From Brachynemurus nebulosus (taxonomy: Eukaryota > Arthropoda > Insecta > Neuroptera > Myrmeleontidae): a stretch of 64,000 nucleotides of DNA. The stretch covers positions 124,001 to 188,000 of the forward strand of contig JAPWDM010000067.1 in assembly GCA_035578155.1 (NCBI GenBank), given 5' to 3'. Below, piece by piece: positions 10,339-22,100 of this stretch (position 1 is its first letter; each line of letters starts with the position of its first letter). The notes under the pieces are model-generated. The model ran no database searches. It worked only from the letters and a program-made list of their open reading frames with translations, and was not told where the DNA came from. Both the position numbers and the translations under genes were made by a program.

Positions 10339-11003
10339 CAGGGATGGGAACTATTTAAAATGATTTCATTTTAAATATGTATTTAAATACAAAATAGCAT
10401 TTTGCATTTTCTATTTTAAATAAGTTCGGTCAAACCATTTTCCATTTTGTATTTAAAATGGAAATTTGAATCCATTTTACATTTAAAATGAAAATGCATT
10501 TATACTCAAATTTATGTGTATACAATAGAACTTGAATTGAAAGACTTGAAGTCTAACAAACTGTAAGTTAAATGTAAGTTGATTTAATTGATTCAAATTT
10601 TTTATAACTCGAGTTGCAATATCACTTGAGTTAAATTTGTTACTAGAGTTGCAATTCTCTTAAATCACACTTTTCTGACTCAAGTTGTGTACTAATATCT
10701 TTAAGACACGTCGATAAGAAATGTTTTTGTATTTCGAGTAAATGATTTTCATAATTTTATTTAGAAGTTGCAGTCGTAGCGTAGTCAAGGTTTGAATAAG
10801 TCAAGGCCGAATTAAATTTTACAATATTTTTAAGTAACAATATTTGAAGAGTTAAGTTTCATTTTCATATCATGCAAACTTTACAAAAGTTTCTCAAAAG
10901 ACTGCTTTTATTTAATTTCAGTACGTTTGATATTTTCTTAACTTTTTTTTTTTTAAATTAATATAAATAATAAAAAATGTATAAAATAAATTTAAAGTAA
11001 AAA
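10339..11003 (+). mobile_element. hAT-like fragment CAGGGATGGGAACTATTT, left part only
   Basis: It begins CAGGGATGGGAACTATTTAA and continues through ATTTTAAAT/AAAATG-rich sequence. It is a clear inverted homologue of 28383-29031 over about 650 bp. The homology breaks at about 11003 where a TA-family left end begins, so a TA-family element appears to have inserted here. No partner right end or 8-bp duplication was found. Confidence 0.75.
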
Positions 11004-11056
11004 TACCCCTGTCGCAGCATCTGCATAACATAGCGAATTTCCTCCTATTAACTTAA

Positions 11057-12171
11057 CCCTTTATGGGCCAAGAATATTTCTAACAATTCTACAAGCCTGA
11101 TTTTTGATACATAGTTTAGAAATATCGTAAATATTGAAATTCTGTCATGTTTTTACCAGGGAAATGCGTGGAAATTCGTATTTCCTTTGGTATCCATATG
11201 GCTACATTGGCCTTTAACTGTAAATGTTGCTTATATGTAAAATGTTGCCATATGGCTACACTGGCTTTTGAATAAACCAAACGTTTCAACAAAAAAAGAA
11301 TATTTATCTATTTCTGCAAAACAGTTTTAATCATTTACAAGCAGAAATAATATTATGATTTATTACTGATGAAATGAAATAAAATATTTCTTTGTTTTGG
11401 TGAGACGAAGTCGTGTATCACATTTTACACATTTTAATCTTGTGAATGATTTTTTACAATGTTATCATCGACATTTGTTGGTCTAAACTAGCCAATGATG
11501 TATAAAGTTATCTTTTTATGACAATAAGTTGGATTACGAACGTTTGTGACTCTTATTTAAATAAGGTTCTTCAAAATCTGATTCTGACGCCAGAATTTCT
11601 ATGTCCTCATTATCTAAAACTCGAATAATCTGATACATCGGATACATCTGGTGGTAAAATAGCCACATCACAGAGTTTACCATAAAATTTGCTATAGTGG
11701 ACATAACTACACGTCTCATATTCCAAAAATGAAAAATGTTATTAAAGGCCAGTGTATCCATATGGCTACGAATTGTTCATAACGGTTATATTTAAAAATT
11801 ATTTATCTTGGCAGTAAATTTTTAGCAAATTTATAAAGGTTTCTAGCCACAAATAAAATAAAATGATGTTAGCATATTAAAATTAAGTATATAATTAAAC
11901 TAGTAACATACATAAAAACAATTTTTTAAATGTATTAATCACCAAAAAATGTAATTATTTTAAACACTTTGAACAACCGGCCAAACAAGCAAATTCCATG
12001 AGAGTTTTAGTGTACATTTTTGTTCGGTAGTGAACAGCACTGTCCAACACCATATTAAATAAGGACCATTTTATGTCTGTATGCTAGTTTAAATGTATAA
12101 TTCTTAATAATACAAGAAGAAATGGCAAATAAAGTTCACGTAGCCATTTGGCTACCATGGCCCATAAAGGG
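11057..12171. mobile_element. piggyBac-like element with TTAA target duplication
   Basis: Terminal inverted repeats CCCTTTATGGGCCA and TGGCCCATAAAGGG (14 bp, perfect) sit between TTAA at 11053-11056 and TTAA at 12172-12175, the exact signature of piggyBac-type insertion. The motif CATATGGCTAC or close variants recurs near both ends (for example 11205, 11250, 11758 and 12142) and may be subterminal binding repeats. At 1.1 kb it is non-autonomous. Confidence 0.88.
11534..11761 (-). pseudogene. Short frame inside the piggyBac-like element, possible transposase relic
   Basis: A 75-residue minus-strand frame whose C-terminal half, VLDNEDIEILASESDFEEP, has the acidic character of piggyBac transposase N-termini. 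No catalytic DDD region is present, and the N-terminal half (HFWNMRRVVMSTIANFMV) is unremarkable. It may be chance; I list it because of its location in a TTAA-flanked element. Confidence 0.25.
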
Positions 12172-12475
12172 TTAATTCAAAAAATAATTTTTCAAAAGAC
12201 TACAATATATAATAATTAATAACAGTGAGAATCTACGTCCGTTTTTCAGACTTTTGTCTAATACAAACGCCACCTAGAATTTTTTTTTTATCTACAAAAA
12301 CATCAGGTCTACAGAATTCAATTTATTACTTAGGAAAATAATTCAAATATCACTAACAATAAATGTCTTAAATGAGTTTAAAAAATCAAACGATACTGTT
12401 TATTAAATTGCGTAAGATCTGACACTGTTTCATTTTTTTGCACAAAATTTTAAAAATATTTTATTTTCTTAAAAA

Positions 12476-12785
12476 AACGCCGTGAGCAGCGGGGCCCCAT
12501 CACGGAAGTCGAATTTTTCCCTTCATCTTCGATATTGAATGTCTACAAGCGAAATGTGATTGAAAGTCTACAAGCGATTTGTCATTTTGGTGGTTTCAAA
12601 ACTGATGATGAGTGTCCGGCTGATCGAAGCTTTAAAAAAAAGGTTTTAAGTTTTTAAGGGCTGAATCTCAGTAAATTTCAATTTTATACCGGTAGCAGTT
12701 AGCAGGAAAAAAGCCAACACAATTCGTACGAGGGCATTCCTACTCATGCTTATTCGCCAATTGCTTTTGTGTTTTATTTTTAAAT
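12476..12785 (-). repeat. Right arm of the inverted repeat around Cdc7 exon 1
   Basis: Reverse complement of 7186-7487. Matching landmarks are GCCGTGAGCAGCGGGGCCCC, GTCTACAAGCGAAATGTGAT and ACACAATTCGTACGAGGGCA. The arms differ by scattered substitutions, so this is not a very recent duplication. Confidence 0.75.
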
Positions 12786-13031
12786 ATTAAAAAAGTCGTC
12801 AAGTGCAAGTTGTACTTGCGCTAACAGTGTTCCGTACAGCCAGTTAGTTCTATGAATTTCTTGTAACGGAATATGAAAATGGATGAAATATTCTGCTAAT
12901 GAATAAATTTTATTCCTAAAATAAACCCCATTTTCTGATTTCAGAACGATCGTATAGTTATCTTGGTCTGTTTACCTTCACTAAAAACGAACATTGTACC
13001 TGCCACTTTCCATAGAGTCCATTATAAAATA

Positions 13032-13232
13032 AGTCGTCAAGTGCGTGTTTGACACGCATTAAGTAATAACTCCTCACTATTTAGTTTTTCATAGGTTTCG
13101 GAAAAATTGTACAAGAAACGTTGTGAAATATTTGTTTTTATGATAAATCGTAAAAATTATTTCCAAAGCTATGAAAAACTCTAGCCACTGAGGAACCCTG
13201 ACTTAATGCGTGTCCAGATGCACATGACAAAT
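13032..13232. mobile_element. Small MITE of the CAAGTGCGTG family
   Basis: Left end TCGTCAAGTGCGTGTTTGAC then ACGCATTAAG; right end CTTAATGCGTGTCCAGATGC. The same end motif (CGCCAAGTGCGTG...CACGCATTA) occurs at 19225/22100 and 38664/40794. The interior has a second inverted pair around TTTTTCATAG and CTATGAAAAA. Confidence 0.65.
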
Positions 13233-13615
13233 TTTTTTTTAACTATGACACACCAGGGAAAAATAATTATAAATAAAAAAATTATATGTTATATGGATAA
13301 TACGGATGGTAAGAAGCCTACTATTAAAAAAAAGTAATTTTTTAAGAAATATTCTATTGCTGACCAGATCAATGGAACTAATGGCGCATAACTTAACCAG
13401 CTATAATCAATTTACGAAAAATAATTCGGTATCGATTTTTCGAATGCGAATTTCGATAACGAAAAGCAAGTTTTAATAGTCGTAATACGTTTGGAATATC
13501 TACAACTTGCTTCGCTTAAGCCTTCAAAAATTTCGTTATTTTTTCGATAGCACAAGAACTAGGTTACCAAAAGTTTTTTCATAATTTCAAATCAAAGAAA
13601 AGCTCTAAAAAGTTC

Positions 13616-13742
13616 ATTAATTTTATTATAATTTAGAATAAGCTAAATTTTCATTCGTCATGTGTGACATGTCCTGCGGTGTATTTTGTAGTTTAATGTC
13701 ATACACGACGAATGAAAATTAGCTTACTCTAAATTATAATGA
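13616..13742. repeat. Palindromic repeat with 35-40 bp arms
   Basis: ATTATAATTTAGAATAAGCT at the left is matched by AGCTTACTCTAAATTATAAT at the right. The arms continue through TTTTCATTCGTCATG / CACGACGAATGAAAA. A DNA or RNA cruciform is possible; no function is implied. Confidence 0.75.
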
Positions 13743-13959
13743 AATTTAAAATATGGAATTACAGGAATTTTTATTTGTAACTTTTTAGAGCTTTTTACGT
13801 TGTGGGACTTAAAACTTTTTTATTTGAAACTTTTTAGAGCTGTCTGTCGTGGGTTTTTAATTTTTTTTATAAATCCATGTTTAAATAAAAAACATTACAT
13901 TGCGCGGAACACTATTTGCGCAAGTACGACTTGCACCTGATCGACTTTTATCAAACCTG

Positions 13960-14345
13960 GCTAAGAACAGTCTCACAAATACCAGCCTTCAAAGTGCTTT
14001 GTTAAAATTTTTCATTTTACTTTTATCCTGAAAAAGACTGGACCCATGTTCATCAAAACTGGTTGAGAACCATCCCACAATTACCAGCTTCCAAGAAAAT
14101 GTTTAAGATTTTTAATTTTACTTTTATCCTGAAAATTCTGAAATATCCTGGAAATGACTGGACCAAAGTTCATCAAAATTGGTTAATAACAATCCCTTAA
14201 AATTACCACAGCATTTAAAACGGGTTTCTAAAATTTTTAATTTTTTTATATCCTGAAAATCCTAGAATATTTTGGAAACGGCTGAACCAATTTTCATCAA
14301 ACCTGGCTAAGAACCATCTCGCAATTACCAGCTTTTAAATAAAAA
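13960..14345. repeat. Degenerate tandem repeat, four units of about 95-123 bp
   Basis: Units are recognisable by CTGGCTAAGAACAGTCTCAC-like blocks near 13967, 14061, 14180 and 14303, each followed by ACCAGC and TTTTATCCTGAAAA tracts. No open frame. Confidence 0.75.
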
Positions 14346-15046
14346 AAACCGCGTTAAAATTGGTTAAGCCGTTTTGGAAATAAATGGCAACACACACGCA
14401 TCTCTTATCCCAAATGCATATACCTTCTCCGTGGTGTCGTGTCCGAACAGCGCGTGTTTAGAGGGAGCGTGTTCACAGAGCGAACTTAATTATGGTGCAA
14501 TAAAAATAAACTAACCAGATGTACAAATATACAATGATAATACATACAGTGCCGTCCTAAAAATGATATTGTCATTCTGTGATTTTCAATTTGTTAATAA
14601 AATATAAATTTTGAATGAAGATTCTAGTATGTTATTTTACTAACTGAATACCTAACTAATAATTTACTTATATTTAATAGCTTTAGCTTAAGCTCATACT
14701 AGTAATACGGAAGCGACTATAAAAATATTCTACTGACAATGAGATAAGCTTGCGATAATCACTCACCGAGCCAAATACACATTTACCTATTAAATTATGT
14801 TGGTGAGTAGGAAAAACATAATTATATTTTCAGCACAAACTATATTTGTCAAAATCAAAATGATTACCTTATTACTTTATTTTTAAAGCTTAAAAAATCT
14901 CAGATCGTACATAGTAACTAAAAATCAGTTTTTCAATTATGTATTTTTGGTGAAACATTACAAATTTTTCAATTTTCTTTCAAATTTTCACACTTCCGGT
15001 GAAAATAGCATTAAGTTAATGTGACTTTAAAAGGAAATTTTTCCTG

Positions 15047-15531
15047 TAAGGCCCGATTTACATTAACGCTCCGCTTTCGGTACGATATCGCTCCGCTCCG
15101 ATATCAGTCGCGGTTCGCTCCCGCTCCAATACCAATACCACTGAGGTAATATTTTATCGAAGCGTTACTGGAGCGATACCAGACTTGTACCAGTGTGAAC
15201 ACTTTTTTAAATCCTCTCCACCCCGTTTCTCAGCCATCTTAATTTATTTGAAAATTATTATTAGGAAAACATGATACAACGACGCCACGTCTTTGTAGAT
15301 ATAATTTTAACTAATAGATATATATTTATGATATTATATTTATGTTCTCCTAATACAATAGTATTTAAAATCTGACACCAGATTTTTATCGGAGCGAGAG
15401 TGAAGTGGAGTCTACAGTGTGAATAGAGAGCGTATCGATATCGGCACTGTAATGTGAACACAACAAAATTATATCGGAGCGAGACTGGAGCGGGATTGTA
15501 CCGAGAGCGGAGCGAATGTAAATTGATCCTA
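15047..15531. mobile_element. GC-rich TIR element with GCTCCGCTCC repeats
   Basis: Left end TAAGGCCCGATTTACATTAA then CGCTCCGCTTTCGGTAC; right end, read inward, TAGGATCAATTTACATTCGC then TCCGCTCTCGGTAC. Many CGCTCC/GGAGCG motifs follow each end. This GC-rich interior stands out from the AT-rich surroundings. The flanks ATTTTTCC and ATGTTTCC agree at 7 of 8 positions and may be a decayed hAT target duplication. Confidence 0.6.
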
Positions 15532-15563
15532 AATGTTTCCGGAAAAGTACCTATATATTTTTT

Positions 15564-15931
15564 AATGGGCCATTTTCTCAAATATGTAGCAATCTGTCAC
15601 CAGGGCGGCGACACAGGTATGTGGGATTACATCTCTATAATCGAGATATTAATTTAACCAACCAAAAATCACCTTCTGTTAATTCCATTTTAGCAACGAA
15701 ATTTTCCAATTCGATTACCTAGGAATATTGTTTATTTTTTAGAAATTAATATTCCAACTATGGAGATGGAGTTCCGGATAACCCGTGTCGCCGCCCTGAT
15801 GTTAAACAATTTTCTTATGCGGTTACATAGCAATTTTTAAATTAAAATTTCATTCATAGAGATGTAGTGCCAAGTTACCTGTGTCGTCGCCCTGGTGTCA
15901 GATTGCTACATATTTGAGAAAATGGCTCATT
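15564..15931. repeat. Inverted repeat containing hAT-like ends (CAGGGCGGCGACACAGG)
   Basis: The arms 15564-15650 and 15840-15931 share AATCTGTCACCAGGGCGGCG with ACACAGGTA and then a CATCTCTAT block. A third related end, CGTGTCGCCGCCCTG, sits at about 15784-15798. This suggests a duplicated and inverted hAT-type MITE rather than one simple insertion. Confidence 0.55.
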
Positions 15932-16222
15932 AAAATCAAGACAATTTATTTTATATTTCAAATTTAGGTAATAATCTCTTAAATGTCACATAGAGGTACA
16001 TCCTTAAAATCGCTGTTCCTCTGGCTGAACGAGCTAATATTGAAAATTAGACGTTAAAATACAACTAAGGTTTTCATGGTCAATATAAAGCTATTAAATA
16101 TAAGTAAATTATTAGTTATTCAGTTAGTAAAATAACAAACTAGAATCTTCATTCAAAATTTAAATTTTGTTAACAAATTGAAAATCACAGAATGACAATG
16201 TCATTTTTGGGACGGCACTGTA

Positions 16223-17865
16223 TAGTACCTGATCACATACAGTACCATGTAGTACCTGGTCAGTTTATTTTATTGTGTATAGTTTTACGACTCGTATTCG
16301 TTCTAAAAATACCGTATTTACGTGCGCTCTACGGACACGCACTCTCTGAACACGTAATCTTCTCCGTTTTGTCGTGGGTAAAAATACACAGATGATAGTT
16401 TTTAGAATTTCTTTGAGGGTATGGCTTTTGATTTTAGTATGAGCAAGTAAACGATTTTAGCATCAAATGGCATCAAAATGTTTTAATATAAATAGTTTTT
16501 CTAAAAATTTCGGGAACGTAAACTTTGTAAGAACCCAAAATTTAAGATATAGAGAGAAGAAAACAAATGCACGTTCATAATAACGTAATAAAAATTTCGC
16601 AGTGACGAATGAATTAATAAATATTAATTAAAGTTTGCAGGTAAAATTACTTGTTCAACAGCATTGTGGGTAATACCACATGATGGATAATATTACACTG
16701 AATTTGTTGTAAAATATTTCGGAAACTTTAAGAGATAAAAAAATATCTTTAATTAACGAATGTTACTCCTTAAGAAAGCTATCCATTCCTATGAGTTAAA
16801 GTAGGGACGGATGGACAAAGGGTGTTGAAAAGAGGAAAATGGGGATATTTTCTTTTGTACCGTTTAAATATTTTCCTGAATCAATATACTTGCTCATAAT
16901 AACATAATTTCGATAATTTCAGTCAACGTGTAGTCAACATACACACTGCATTTTTTCTGCTTTCCACATGTACACCGGTCCCTCAAATTACGCGAATATC
17001 CGTTCCACGGGGATTCTACTTACGCGAATAAAAAATCGCGCTTTACACGATTTGTTTCTTCGTTTTGTTTTTTCTACCTTTAGTCTTGCAGTTTATCGTT
17101 TCCCCCGAAAAATTTTGAATACACGCGTAAAAAAAAAACTGCATAAATTGAGGAACCGATGTAAAACCTTTTATCGATTAAACTGACATTTAGCATAGAA
17201 ACAAACCATTTTTTTTTTGGTAAGTCAGTAATAATTGAAAACTTGAGTGGATGAAGATGTTATGTAACATTATTATAATTTTACAGCAGAAGCGTTTTAA
17301 AGTTTTTATTTACATATACTTCCCATGCAATAGCATATGTTTATTATTGAATTTCTACAATACTATTGAACCTAATGGAAAAAAATTTTAATATATGATA
17401 TTTCAGCACAAAATCTTTCAAAATTTGGCAAAAAATGAATTTTTGAAAAATGTTACATAACACCTTCATCCACTCATATCTTCAATTATTCCGTAAATAA
17501 TTATATTTATACGTAAATAAATTAGTAGATAAATGAAACAACTTATTCAGTAATAATCATAATCATTTTTAATCATTTTGCTACTAAAGTAGCGGAAGCA
17601 TTGTGATCACTTCTGAAAAATAAAAAATTTTTTCTCTCCAAAATGAAATTTTTTACGCACATTTTACGTTTTAGAGATTCCTGAACAATTTTGGTTTGGA
17701 CCAAGTTTGCACCAAGTGGCATAACTTCGGAACTATTCGATTGTTTTTAATAGAATTTTCAGAAATTAAGCAGTTTGGTTCCTAGATGGTCCTCTATGAA
17801 TTTCATCGAAATCGGAGTAACTGTAGCTACGCCGCTACCATGAAATCCCATTAAATATCAATGAG
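16223..17865. other. Intron 1 sequence with only minor repeats
   Basis: About 1.6 kb with no exon or complete element. At 16977-17165 a GC-richer tract (CGGTCCCTCAAATTACGCGA and GGGATTCTACTTACGCG) resembles a pogo/Tigger-type end followed by non-coding sequence, but no partner end was seen. A pair GTTATGTAACATTATTATAA / AAATGTTACATAACACCTTC at 17259 and 17447 forms a loose inverted repeat. Confidence 0.45.
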
Positions 17866-18181
17866 CCAATTCGTATCGGCCTAAGCGCAAGCGGCTTGCG
17901 CTCAACTTCAAACAATATGTGTTTGAAAACAAGCACATTTGGCTTACTACCATAATGTATATGACATATATGTATATTTCTATCTTACTGTACATATTCT
18001 CCTGAGAAGCTAATAACTAATAGCGTTGGCTACTTCGCAGGAAAATATGGAAAGTGAGATAGGAATATACATATATACCATATACATTAAGGTAGCAAGC
18101 CAAATGTGCTTGTTTTCAAGCACATATTGCTTGAAGTTGAGCGCAAGCCGCTTGCGCTTAGGCCGATACGAATTGGCCCAA
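17866..18181. mobile_element. Palindromic MITE with about 150-bp arms
   Basis: Left arm GAGCCAATTCGTATCGGCCT, AAGCGCAAGCGGCTTGCGCT ... CAAGCACATTTGGCTTACTA. The right arm is its reverse complement through TTCAAGCACATATTGCTTGA and AGGCCGATACGAATTGGCCC. The short centre is CTAATAACTAATAG-like. Embedded within each arm is a smaller perfect hairpin (AGCGCAAG..CTTGCGCT). No coding capacity. Confidence 0.8.
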
Positions 18182-18589
18182 TATCTTATTTACTGCTAGT
18201 CCTATCTCGCTCGAATTTTTAGGGTATTTTGGGGGTTAGTTTCTAAAATATTTTTGCTATTATTTTACAATTTAGCCTTTAAGTATTTTGAGTTACAACA
18301 ATATTTTATGAACTTTAAGGCGAAAATATAATTTCACGGCATATACATTTGGTAAAATACTATTGTAATTATGCAGAAGCACGGCTCCACCTATTTTTGG
18401 CTCTAAAAGAAAAACTAATGATCTGATTTTAATGATTTTTTTTTAAATGTTCGTCGCTATGGCGGATTAGTTAAAAAAAATACTACAATTCGATATCGGT
18501 ACTAGAAATGCTGGAAAACTGTACTTAAATTTGAAAAAAATCAATTTTTTTAAATTTTCTTTTTTTATTTTTTAGGTATGCATGTGTGT

Positions 18590-18740
18590 CAAAGTCGAAG
18601 TATATTGTCAAAACTAACTAAACTAACCTAACCTCACCTAACCTCACCACCTAGTTTTTATATCAAAGTCGAAATATATTGTAAAAACTAACTAAACTAA
18701 CCTAACCTTAACTAACCACCTAGTTTTTATATCATCTACT
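18590..18740 (+). repeat. 73-bp tandem duplication with CCTAA-like tracts
   Basis: Two copies of TCAAAGTCGAAGTATATTGT ... AACTAAACTAACCTAACCT ... CCACCTAGTTTTTATATCA, starting at about 18591 and 18664. AACCTAACCT resembles two insect telomeric CCTAA units, but the run is too short and impure to be an interstitial telomere. Confidence 0.7.
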
Positions 18741-19492
18741 CTTACTTATTTTGATCCATTTTACCAGAATATGCACTCAAATCACGGCGTTGAGGTAATC
18801 GTAGTCGACAAAATTAAGTCAAATTTTCTAATTTCCGCGCTCAATATTTCGAAAATGCAACAAGATATCGATTTTTTTATTCTTGAAAAAGTATTTATTT
18901 TGGTCAGTTTTACTAGACTGTGCACTCAAACACACATCTAAACGCACACATACTAAATAACAAAAGAAAATTTGAAAAGATTGAATTTTGTCAAGTTTTA
19001 AAACAGTTTCCCAGCTTTTCCATTATCGGTATCGATTTGTAGTATGTTTAAATTTGGAACTTGTATATAAGTAATCAATTTCTATCAACTGATTTTCTCC
19101 GAATTTGATAACATTTTTTTTAAATTCTCTTTTTGTGTTGTAAAATTGGGACAAATAAATGACAAAAATTTTATTTTGCTTAAAATCATTGTTGTTAATA
19201 TTTATTAACAAATAAACTATAAATAAATTCGCCAAGTGCGTGTTTGACACGCATTAAGTTAGGGTTGTTGTTGTTTTAACTAACAATTCCTCGTCCTAAA
19301 AAAATTTTCTAATTGTTGAAGTGAGATATGTGCGCGTCATCAAGATCTATCATTATACCAAATTTTAAATTTCTGTGCGTGATGAATCCGCAGAATTTGG
19401 ATTTCGTAATCGTTTCAAAAGAAGTTATGAGAATGATGAACCGTAATAAACAAATATACTTAAATTTCTAATATCGTACTTATAGTATATTT

Positions 19493-22016
19493 CAGGGGTG
19501 GCCACTACCTTTACCTTTGGGAGCCGCAATCCTATGAAGCTGATTCGGAGAGAGCCACCCCATTCTGAGATTGGTGGTTCACACAATGAATACACGTTTT
19601 ACATTTTTATGAAACTAAGTATATTTATGACATAAGAATGAAAAATGTAATTGTAATATGTAAACATACTTTTTTTTAGTTAGTACATGCATCATACCTA
19701 GGTACCTAAAACTTAATTTTGAGATGTACTTTTTCTTGTGTTCATTTTGGCCATGAGCTGTTTGAAATCTGGCTCATAACTGATGAGCGCAGTTTGCACG
19801 AGTTCAGTTAAGTGTCCATCAGCTAGTTCAGATCGGTACTTGGATTTAATAAACTTCATTGTTGAATACAAAGACTCACAGGCGTAAATAGTTCCAAAAA
19901 TTGAAATAAGTCTCTTAGAACATTCTTTTGCTAGTGGATATTTCTCTGCTGGAACGTTCTTCCAAAATTCAACAGTGGAACCGCTAATTTTTTTCAGCCC
20001 TTTCAACGCTTCGTCTTCTTACAGTTCAAGTATTTCTAACTCTACTGCTGCTACATCCTTTGTTATTGGAGATGAAAGAGGACAGCCATCACCTACAACA
20101 TCAATAGCAAAAGGGTTGTCTAGGAAGGAAAAAGACGGTTTCAGTTTTCTCAAATCTGTCATTGAATTCTTCGGCAAGACCGGTCAATTTACATAAATAA
20201 TCTTTTATTTCAATCTGGACGCCATCGTCAATAAGGCTTTCAGAAGTTTTCTTTAAACATTTGAAATGAGCGAACGTTTTGGTCTCAAGATCTCTCTAAA
20301 AAAGTCCCAGTTTGCTATTAAAGCTAAATACACTCTGTGCTAAATCAGAAATAAACTTCTCTCTACCTTGTAGTGACATGTTCAGCTGCTGCAAATGCTC
20401 AACAACATCTGTAAAAAAGCTTAAATCTAACAACCACTGTGGATCACCAAGTTCAGGAAAAGATTTTCCTTTTTCTTGCATAAATTGTTTAATGGGTTCA
20501 AGCAACTGAAAAAATCTGCCAAGAACATTGCTGACTGATAGCCATCTCACCAAGCAATACCAAGATACATCATCAGGAAGGTCGTCATTATCCAGCTCTT
20601 CTATGAAGGATTTAAATTGTCTGTGTTTTAGCACTTGAACGAATGTAGTTTACAACTTTAAGAACTACTTGCATAACTTGTGGGTACTGGAAATATTTTG
20701 CTGCTAGATGTTCTCTGTGAATGATACAATGTACAGGTACAAAAGGAGGATATGATTTGTCAGCATTTAAAAGCCCAATAAGTCTTTGTTTGTTTCCTGT
20801 CATTGACGATGCACCATCGATAGCAATGCTAACAATATTCTCGATAGACACTGAGTTTTTTTTCAAAACATCATCCAGGGCTTCTTTAATGTCACAACCA
20901 CGAACAGTATCCTTCAATGCAATTAGGTCTAAGAGCTCTTCCACGATTTCAAAGTCTTTTGATACATATCTCACAAATATTGCTAACCGTGGTTTATCTT
21001 TAATATCGGTAGACTCGTCCAAGGCTAGACTTATTGCAGAACATTCCTTTATATTTTTTTTGTAAATTATTCAATATGTCGCCACTAAGCGCAGAAACTC
21101 GTCTTTCCATTGTGTGCCTACTAGCGGGCATTTGATCCACCAATTTTTGCAGTTTCTTATTTTCGGGATCAAAAATAGAAATAACTTGTGCCATATTTTT
21201 CTTGATAAACTCCCCGTCAGTGTAAGGTTTCTTTGCTTTTGCGATGTTAAAAGCCAAGACAAAGCCAGCTTCGGTTGTCAAACCTGATTCTTTGGTAAAA
21301 ACTGACATAACCATACTCTGACCATGTAATTTTTCCTTTAGTGATTTCACTTTGGTTTTTCTTAACTCAGAACCGATAGGAAATTTTGTTTTTAATTCGC
21401 TGTGGTTAATGTCATGGTGGCGTTTAGGTTACTGCCCTTGAACTGAGACAACGTCATCTGACATAAAAGACACATCGGCTTTCCGTTTCTCTCTACAAAC
21501 ATGAATTCTTCTTCCTATTCCGTGTTAAAAGCTCCATGCTCCTCTCCATATTTACGCTTCCTGGACACCATCGTACTGCCCACAATTAACACAACTTGGC
21601 TAGTTTTAACAACGCAACTGCACAGGTAAAAAAAATAAAAACAAGACAGCACCTACTAGTTCTGTTACTGGCTTAACACTGACACAGGCAAGACAACAGC
21701 TCGGGGCGAGAGAGAGAGACACCCCCTCTCCTCTCCATTGTTGGCACTGCAGACGCTGTTTCAACTTTGAAATACGAGTTAAAATGACGATCTTTTTTAT
21801 GTAGGTATGTACCTACATACTTTACTCAAAAGTTATCGGAAATATTGTTTTTCTTGTTGAAAAAGATCGTTATTTGATTTTTTTGTGCGAAATTTTAGAT
21901 TTTTTTCTTATTTCAAATAAACCTATCAAAACAAATTTTTGAGATGCATTAAAGAGCCGCACAAGATCAACTTGCGAGCCGCAAGCGGCTCGCGAGCCAC
22001 GTTATGGCCACCCCTG
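19493..22016 (-). mobile_element. hAT (Charlie-like) transposon with decayed transposase
   Basis: Ends CAGGGGTGGCCACTACC and GTTATGGCCACCCCTG, flanked by an exact 8-bp duplication GTATATTT at 19485-19492 and 22017-22024. CAGGGGTGGCCA is a typical Charlie-type terminus. The 2524-bp element is close to full length and encodes a transposase on the minus strand that is broken by at least one nonsense codon and several frameshifts. Confidence 0.93.
19713..21571 (-). pseudogene. Decayed hAT transposase, GTF2IRD2/FAM200-like
   Basis: Read on the minus strand from ATG 21571: MVSRKRKYGEEHGAFNTE, then a stop, then a zinc-finger-like C-x2-C segment (MCLLCQMTLSQFKGS) before a likely finger His pair. Next come MSVFTKESGLTTEAGFVLAF (21350-21000), MDESTDIKDKPRLAIFVRYV with IAIDGASSMTGNKQRLIGLL and VHCIIHREHLAAKYF (21022-20612), a SWYCLVRWLSVSNVLGRFFQ block (20634-20296), and the C-terminal dimerisation part with FGTIYACESLYSTMKFIKSK (20006-19713). 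DESTDI, DGA and CIIHRE mark the RNase-H-like core of the Charlie/GTF2IRD2 group. At least three frame changes and one nonsense codon mean it is dead. Confidence 0.88.
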
Positions 22017-22100
22017 GTATATTTTATCCTACGAATTCTGATGCTCTGGATATTGACTGCGAAACGCTGACATAATGCGTGTTTACCACGCACTTGGCGT

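Larger units (their letters stand above)
11004..12472 (+). mobile_element. TA-family fragment with a piggyBac-like insertion
   Basis: It starts with the family left end (TACCCCTGTCGCAGCATCTG, then CATAACATAGCGAATTTCC). The part after the piggyBac-like element (12176-12472, for example TTTTTCAAAAGACTACAATA and AACAGTGAGAATCTACGTCC) is homologous to 58790-59030 inside the large TA-family copy. That copy lacks the piggyBac-like element and so acts as an empty-site relative. No family right end is seen here. Confidence 0.75.
12796..13952. mobile_element. MITE with GTGCAAGTTGTACTTGCGC-type ends
   Basis: Left end TCGTCAAGTGCAAGTTGTAC followed by TTGCGC and AGTGTTCC; right end GGAACACTATTTGCGCAAGT followed by ACGACTTGCAC. 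They form a roughly 40-bp imperfect inverted repeat, each containing its own small hairpin. Inside are a smaller related element (13032-13232) and a palindrome (13616-13742). No target duplication was resolved. Confidence 0.6.
14547..16220. mobile_element. Tc1/mariner-like long-TIR MITE flanked by TA, with nested repeats
   Basis: The outer ends are CAGTGCCGTCCTAAAAATGA and TCATTTTTGGGACGGCACTG, flanked by TA at 14545-14546 and 16221-16222. The inverted homology extends about 150 bp inward (ATTCTGTGATTTTCAATTTG, then GTATGTTATTTTACTAACTG). Nested inside are 15047-15531 and 15564-15931. No transposase frame is present. Confidence 0.8.
19225..22100. mobile_element. CAAGTGCGTG-family MITE interrupted by a hAT
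   Basis: Left end TTCGCCAAGTGCGTGTTTGA then CACGCATTAAG at 19225-19256; right end CATAATGCGTGTTTACCACG then CACTTGGCG at 22071-22100. Removing the hAT and one target duplication leaves a MITE of about 340 bp. The hAT therefore came later. Confidence 0.75.

Noticed and set aside
18620..18720. AACCTAACCT tracts as interstitial telomere
   Set aside because: Only two or three imperfect CCTAA units in a duplicated repeat; no sustained array.
19975..21065. Plus-strand frames across 20-21 kb
   Set aside because: Antisense shadows of the decayed hAT transposase.
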